From a virus: DNA of 35,923 nucleotides. The translations under genes and the position numbers were made by a program. The notes under the pieces are model-generated. The model worked only from the letters and a program-made list of their open reading frames with translations, did no database searches and was not told the origin of the DNA. Positions 31,965 through 35,923 of the stretch are shown here, piece after piece. The DNA is taken from the IMG/VR virus record IMGVR_UViG_3300026097_000052, positions 1 to 35,923 of that record; one strand, written 5' to 3'. Position 1 is the stretch's first letter; each line of letters begins with the position of its first letter.

Positions 31965-34427
31965 GTGGCTAATTTTCCCATAATAAATAATTTAAGAATT
32001 GTCCCTAGAGATTCAGAATTTCTTGATCGAAAATTAGGATCTAGAGGCGAAATTTACTTTGATAAAGATACAAAAACACTAAGAATCTACGACGGATTAA
32101 CCGCTGGCGGCATTCCTTTATCTAAAGCCGATTTAACTAATGTTCAGGTAAACGATTTTGTAGATCTTCTCCATAGATCTAATACAGCAATTGTAGAATA
32201 TGTTGTAACTGTAGGCGGAGCTCAAGGAGCTGATACAGGAAATAAATATTTTCTAAACGATGCATATCGTCCGGAACTTGATTTTGTTATTGGTTATACT
32301 TATATTTTCAATCAAAACGATCAAACAAACGTATACTATCCGAACGACGACGGCGGAACAATTAATCAACATCCTCTAAATTTTTCATCAAATGATCCTA
32401 ATGGTGAATTAGGATCCGGAACTACTTATACTGACGGAGTAGTTTATAAACTAGACGATATCGTTGTAACCAAAGCTCAATACTGGAGTGGATTTTCATC
32501 CGCAACAACTAGAGAAGTTAGAATAACAATTACCAAAGACACACCTTCGGTATTATATTATTGGTGTCAAAATCACTTAAACATGGGACATGATATTGCT
32601 GTTTCAAATCCAGGCAGCGGAAGCGGAGGGAACAGTTTTTCTATAGTTAGAGTTCCAGAACAAACAGATATAGTTGCTGAATCAAGTCAAGATTTTATAA
32701 CATTCATTGGAACAAATGGAATAGATATTACCACTAACTCTGCCACTGACACTGTAACTTTTAATAGTACCGGAATCTTAGATCTAATCAGTGCTAACGA
32801 TGGTTTATCGATATCGGGAGATTCGTCCGGCACTTATACTATTGCAAACACTGGAGTTTTATCTTTAGAAGCAGGATCTGGAATTGATATTTTAGATGAT
32901 TCTAGTGGCGGCTATACAATAACCGCGGCAGTTACAGACTTCAAGAGTATTGCGGTCGCAGGACAGACTACTATCTCTGCTACACAAATCGACGATACTT
33001 TAACATTTAGTGGTGTGAATTTAACCATTACCACAGACGAAGAATCAAAATCTATAATATTTACCGCTCCTCAATCAGTTACAACAGCGTTTAAAACCAT
33101 ATCAGTGTCAGGTCAGTCTGATGTTATTGCCGATTCAGCTGAAGATGTATTGCAATTAGTGGCTGGCCCAAACATTTCAATTACAACAAGTGCCGGCGGT
33201 GATTCTATAACAATTTCAGGAACCGCTGGAGATGGAGAAGCAAGCGGAGTAAGCACAGGTGAAGCAAATCGATTAGCATATTATTCGACTACTGGACAAG
33301 TTATTCAAGATACCGGAGCTCAATTAACTTGGGATGGAACAATTCTTAGTTTAAACGGAAGTCCAGTTGTTACACAAGCAACTGAATCTAAAACAGAAAT
33401 ATTTATTGCAGCTGATGATTCTACTATTAGAGTTGTACGTGATCAAGAAAGTATTAAGTTTATAGGCGGAACTGGAATATCTACAGCAAGCGATATTGAC
33501 GGTAATATTACTATCGCAAACGACTCCCCAAATGTAGATCAAAATGTGTTTACATCGATTGCAGTTGCCGGACAAACAAATATTACAGCCGATAGCACAA
33601 CAGATACTCTTACATTAGTTGCCGGCTCCAATATAACAATCACTACAGATCCAGATACTGATTCACTTACGATTGCTGCCTCTGGCGGAGGAGTTTCGTC
33701 TGATAGCTTCGCAACTATATCTATTGCCGGACAGGATGATGTCGTAGCAGACTCGTCATCGGATACTTTAACACTAGTAGCAGGTCTAGGAATATCACTT
33801 ACTAGCGATGCTTCGACTGATAGCATCACAATTGCTAGTTCTAGTGCTAGCCAAAATTTATTCGAAACAGTATCTGCAGACGCTGGATCGACTACTGCTA
33901 ATACCGCAACAGATACTTTAAGTATAAGAGGCGGCACTGACATTTCTACATCTATTACAGGTGATATTTTAACTATTAATTATTCAGGAACGGCTGCTGA
34001 AAATTTTGACGATTTAACAGATGTTTCAGACGCCGGATTAACCGTTGATAAAATATATCTTCCTGCAATTACCATGCTAGAAGTTACAAATATCGGAGCA
34101 AGCTCGTATAGATTTGACCAATACGGAACTACAGATAATCCAACAATATATGCTATAAATGGCACAACTATTGCATTTCATCTAAATGTCATTGGCCACC
34201 CATTTTTAATACAAGATAGTACAGGTACAAATTATGACACCGGTCTAATACACGTTGGCATTGACGGAACTGTGAGCACCGGATCGTCGGCTCAAGGAAA
34301 AACCAGCGGAACGCTGTATTGGAAAATACCGACAGCTATTAGTTCCCCACCTGGATATAGATATCAATGTAGTATACATACAGCTATGGTAGGATCTATT
34401 ACCATTAAAAACTTTGGATCTATTTAA
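31965..34427 (+). CDS. Repetitive virion structural protein with two cupredoxin-like segments (820 aa)
   Basis: The start is GTG 31965 with AAGGA 10-14 nt upstream; the nearest upstream ATG (31946) is in another frame and stops after eight codons. Residues 1-60 contain GEIYFDKDTKTLRIYDGLTA, a head segment of marine T4-like fibre proteins. Residues ~77-212 form a cupredoxin-like segment with H136 and C201-x2-H204-x2-M207. Residues ~226-672 hold about seven ~43-residue repeats of the I-S-V-A-G-Q-x-D-I-x-A-D...T-L-x-L-V-A-G-x-x-I-x-I-T type. Residues ~680-820 form a second cupredoxin-like segment with H745 and C802-x2-H805-x2-M808. It is probably a fibre or whisker-type component. Its stop overlaps the convergent 90-aa gene by 8 nt. 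Confidence 0.78.
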   Translation: MANFPIINNLRIVPRDSEFLDRKLGSRGEIYFDKDTKTLRIYDGLTAGGIPLSKADLTNVQVNDFVDLLHRSNTAIVEYVVTVGGAQGADTGNKYFLNDAYRPELDFVIGYTYIFNQNDQTNVYYPNDDGGTINQHPLNFSSNDPNGELGSGTTYTDGVVYKLDDIVVTKAQYWSGFSSATTREVRITITKDTPSVLYYWCQNHLNMGHDIAVSNPGSGSGGNSFSIVRVPEQTDIVAESSQDFITFIGTNGIDITTNSATDTVTFNSTGILDLISANDGLSISGDSSGTYTIANTGVLSLEAGSGIDILDDSSGGYTITAAVTDFKSIAVAGQTTISATQIDDTLTFSGVNLTITTDEESKSIIFTAPQSVTTAFKTISVSGQSDVIADSAEDVLQLVAGPNISITTSAGGDSITISGTAGDGEASGVSTGEANRLAYYSTTGQVIQDTGAQLTWDGTILSLNGSPVVTQATESKTEIFIAADDSTIRVVRDQESIKFIGGTGISTASDIDGNITIANDSPNVDQNVFTSIAVAGQTNITADSTTDTLTLVAGSNITITTDPDTDSLTIAASGGGVSSDSFATISIAGQDDVVADSSSDTLTLVAGLGISLTSDASTDSITIASSSASQNLFETVSADAGSTTANTATDTLSIRGGTDISTSITGDILTINYSGTAAENFDDLTDVSDAGLTVDKIYLPAITMLEVTNIGASSYRFDQYGTTDNPTIYAINGTTIAFHLNVIGHPFLIQDSTGTNYDTGLIHVGIDGTVSTGSSAQGKTSGTLYWKIPTAISSPPGYRYQCSIHTAMVGSITIKNFGSI
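32640..33980 (+). repeat. Seven ~43-residue beta repeats in the 820-aa protein
   Basis: Units begin near residues 226, 326, 376, 474, 529, 582 and 633. Shared features are a first strand (TISVSGQSDV, SIAVAGQTNI, TISIAGQDDV), an A-D-S-x-x-D turn, a second strand (TLTLVAG) and I-x-I-T-x-D. The fifth and sixth units are the closest to each other, and the fourth is the most degenerate. The array is probably an elongated beta-solenoid or triple-stranded beta fibre. Confidence 0.65.
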
Positions 34428-34692
34428 TACTGTTTTTGTAATCTTTTATAATTTTATGTATGTTAGATCTAATATTAGACAGTTCTTGCCGAGATTCACC
34501 AACTAAATCGGGCATTATATGTTGTGTGGCTAACTTTGCATGTTCGATATCAATTTTTTTTACTATTCCCAATAGTTGTTCCAGCAGGTTTTCTAACTCT
34601 GCTTTTGCTCGCATATTTTCCATTGATTCGGCAACGGTCTTCCATTCATTATATTCTTTTTGAAACTTTTCACTCTTTTCAAGAGATACCAT
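34420..34692 (-). CDS. Small coiled-coil protein of unknown function (90 aa)
   Basis: The protein is almost entirely helical and charged. Heptad-like stretches appear in EKFQKEYNEWKTVAESMENM and AELENLLEQLLGIVKKIDIE, followed by a second helix (SRQELSNIRSNIHKIIKDYK). There is no membrane segment or metal-binding motif. It overlaps the upstream Nudix-like gene by 14 nt and the convergent 820-aa gene by 8 nt. It may be an assembly factor or minor structural protein; the function is unknown. Confidence 0.6.
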   Translation of the reverse strand: MVSLEKSEKFQKEYNEWKTVAESMENMRAKAELENLLEQLLGIVKKIDIEHAKLATQHIMPDLVGESRQELSNIRSNIHKIIKDYKNSIK

Positions 34693-35062
34693 GTTCTAAC
34701 TCCATAATTGTTTCTATCTTGGTTCTGATTAGAGTATTATTTAATGTGTTTTTTAATCCGTTGTGTAAATTTTTTGGCATTTTATTTAAACTACACCAGC
34801 ATATTGTAGAACTTGCTGTTGATAAAAATTCTTCTTCCACTAAACAAACATATGTGCCATATTCAAATCCACGATCTTGACTCAAATACAATTCTATAGG
34901 AAGGATTTTACCACGGCTGTAACTGGTTAGCAGTTCTTCAGCATCGGCTAACAGTGTGCTAGTTCTTGGAAATGTGGGAACAGTCCACTTTTGATCTTCT
35001 AAAATCAGTAGTAGTCGTTCTGTAGATTTTGCTAGAAATAACAGTCCGGCTCTTTGTTGCAT
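34679..35062 (-). CDS. Nudix-fold-like protein without a Nudix box (127 aa)
   Basis: The order of elements resembles the small Nudix proteins of marine T4-like phages: an AGLLFLAKSTERLLLILED strand pair (5-23), a middle helix (LLADAEELLTSYS), YGTYVCLVEEEF, and SLNKMPKNLHNGLKNTLNN near the C terminus. The catalytic Nudix box (G-x5-E-x7-R-E-x2-E-E) cannot be found where it belongs; the region reads WTVPTFPRTSTLLADAEELL. It is therefore probably not a nucleoside-diphosphate hydrolase, but may keep the fold as a binding or structural protein. The assignment rests on pattern memory and could be wrong. Confidence 0.5.
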   Translation of the reverse strand: MQQRAGLLFLAKSTERLLLILEDQKWTVPTFPRTSTLLADAEELLTSYSRGKILPIELYLSQDRGFEYGTYVCLVEEEFLSTASSTICWCSLNKMPKNLHNGLKNTLNNTLIRTKIETIMELEHGIS

Positions 35063-35073
35063 ACTATTAGTTA

Positions 35074-35923
35074 TTATGCGTTTACATCAAATCGCCAAAA
35101 ACCTGGTGCATATTCGCCTTCGAAACTCTTAAGCCATTGCTCTCCGTCCCATTTGTATTGCACACCAGTGCGGAGATTTTGTATGTAAGACGGCGACGGT
35201 GCAGAACTTGGATTGAATATTTCTGTCCATTTTGCTCCATCCCATTCTACAATACTGTTGGCTACTAATCTATAACTTGTTTGTGTGCTTCCGTCTGTGC
35301 CTTTCCAACCTTCTGGACCGTCAACATTATCGATATCACCTATTGTTTCTAATAACAGATATCTAGTACCTACCGGAATATTACCTAATCCATTCCAGTT
35401 CTTAACAGGATTAAATGTAAGAGGATTAACAATAGCATCTATTGTGCCTCTTGCTTCTACACCTGTAACTGTGCTTGGTATTAGTGTATTTGTAGGTATT
35501 GTGTCTTCGTCGAATGTAACTACGAGTGTGTCTGGGTTTACAGGATTAATTGCATATGTACCTACCAAATCATATCCGTTAGGTTGTGTAAAATATATGT
35601 TACTTCCCGGCCTGATTCCACCTTTGATATTTAGAATTGATTCCCAGTTAACTTCGTCGCCTATTTTTGTTTCTAATCCTAGTTCTGTTGCTCGTTGAAC
35701 AATATCTGTTTTATCTAACAGTGTAATATTATAGTCGTACGGTTGACCGTTATTGGATTTAAGCAATAATACACCATAATCAAATCCAGGTGTAACAACC
35801 TGTGCGTCACCGTTCTGTTGATCGAACACAATGTTTTCTAAATTCTGTATGTCACCTGATTCTGTAAAGATGTTAGAAATTATAGTTTGTACAATACCGA
35901 GACGTTTGACTTTTGCAGGAGGC
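35074..35923 (-). CDS. Virion structural protein, C-terminal part (runs off the window)
   Basis: The frame stays open from the stop at 35074-35076 to the window edge, giving at least 282 residues of a longer protein. A possible GTG at 35829 is not chosen, because upstream codons remain open and protein-like (VKRLGIVQTIISNIFTESGD, a helix-like region). The visible part includes YGVLLLKSNNGQPYDYNITL, GIRPGSNIYFTQPNGYDLVG and a C-terminal SYIQNLRTGVQYKWDGEQWL with GEYAPGFWRFDVNA. Tandem W-D-G-x-x-W segments (VEWDGAKWTEIF, YKWDGEQWLKSF) are typical of fibre- or baseplate-associated proteins in marine T4-like phages. The exact virion role is unknown. Confidence 0.65.
   Translation of the reverse strand, partial: PPAKVKRLGIVQTIISNIFTESGDIQNLENIVFDQQNGDAQVVTPGFDYGVLLLKSNNGQPYDYNITLLDKTDIVQRATELGLETKIGDEVNWESILNIKGGIRPGSNIYFTQPNGYDLVGTYAINPVNPDTLVVTFDEDTIPTNTLIPSTVTGVEARGTIDAIVNPLTFNPVKNWNGLGNIPVGTRYLLLETIGDIDNVDGPEGWKGTDGSTQTSYRLVANSIVEWDGAKWTEIFNPSSAPSPSYIQNLRTGVQYKWDGEQWLKSFEGEYAPGFWRFDVNA

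Noticed and set aside
31946-31972. Eight-codon ATG frame overlapping the GTG start of the 820-aa gene as a regulatory leader peptide
   Set aside because: It has no ribosome-binding site and is short enough to be chance; the GTG has its own AAGGA.

Overview
The window is an AT-rich stretch of a tailed-phage genome. It looks like a marine T4-like myovirus of the cyanophage/pelagiphage kind. The evidence is a set of very large modular tail-fibre proteins, small beta-sandwich structural proteins, glycine-rich adhesins, candidate T4-type late promoters (NATAAATA), and almost no intergenic space. No host gene, tRNA, integrase or transposase is visible. The exact host cannot be told from the sequence.

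Layout. (1) Positions 1-19530, plus strand: the late structural module. It holds the possible 3' end of an upstream gene, a 350-aa fibre protein, two small structural proteins, two giant paralogous fibres (1858 and 2535 aa), a 106-aa beta-sandwich protein, a 90-aa fibre-like protein, three tandem glycine-rich adhesin-type paralogues (316, 504 and 318 aa) and a 129-aa small protein. (2) Positions 19531-31897, minus strand: a compact run of 16 genes. It contains three flavin-dependent tryptophan-halogenase-family proteins, ten proteins of the Fe(II)/2-oxoglutarate (2OG) oxygenase superfamily, two related proteins resembling the DUF6065 family, and one small four-cysteine protein. Most neighbours overlap by 1-17 nt, which indicates one polycistronic unit read from near 31900 down to 19531. 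(3) Positions 31965-34427, plus strand: an 820-aa repetitive structural protein with two cupredoxin-like segments. (4) Positions 34420-35923, minus strand: a coiled-coil protein, a Nudix-like protein without a Nudix box, and the C-terminal part of another structural protein that runs off the window.

How it fits together. The plus-strand genes most likely build the host-recognition end of the virion. The minus-strand block is a cargo cassette lodged between structural genes. It is bounded by a divergent promoter region near 31898-31964 and by a plus-strand terminator at 19597-19629 that lies inside the last oxygenase gene. The halogenases and oxygenases could modify a host small molecule, a host surface structure, or the phage's own proteins. 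The sequence does not decide among these. No flavin reductase, NRPS or PKS gene is visible, so reduced flavin, and any carrier-bound substrate, would have to come from elsewhere. The most unusual content is the number and internal diversity of these enzymes, including one halogenase homologue lacking the catalytic glutamate and the WxWxIP motif, and six oxygenase-like proteins with HxH instead of HxD/E.
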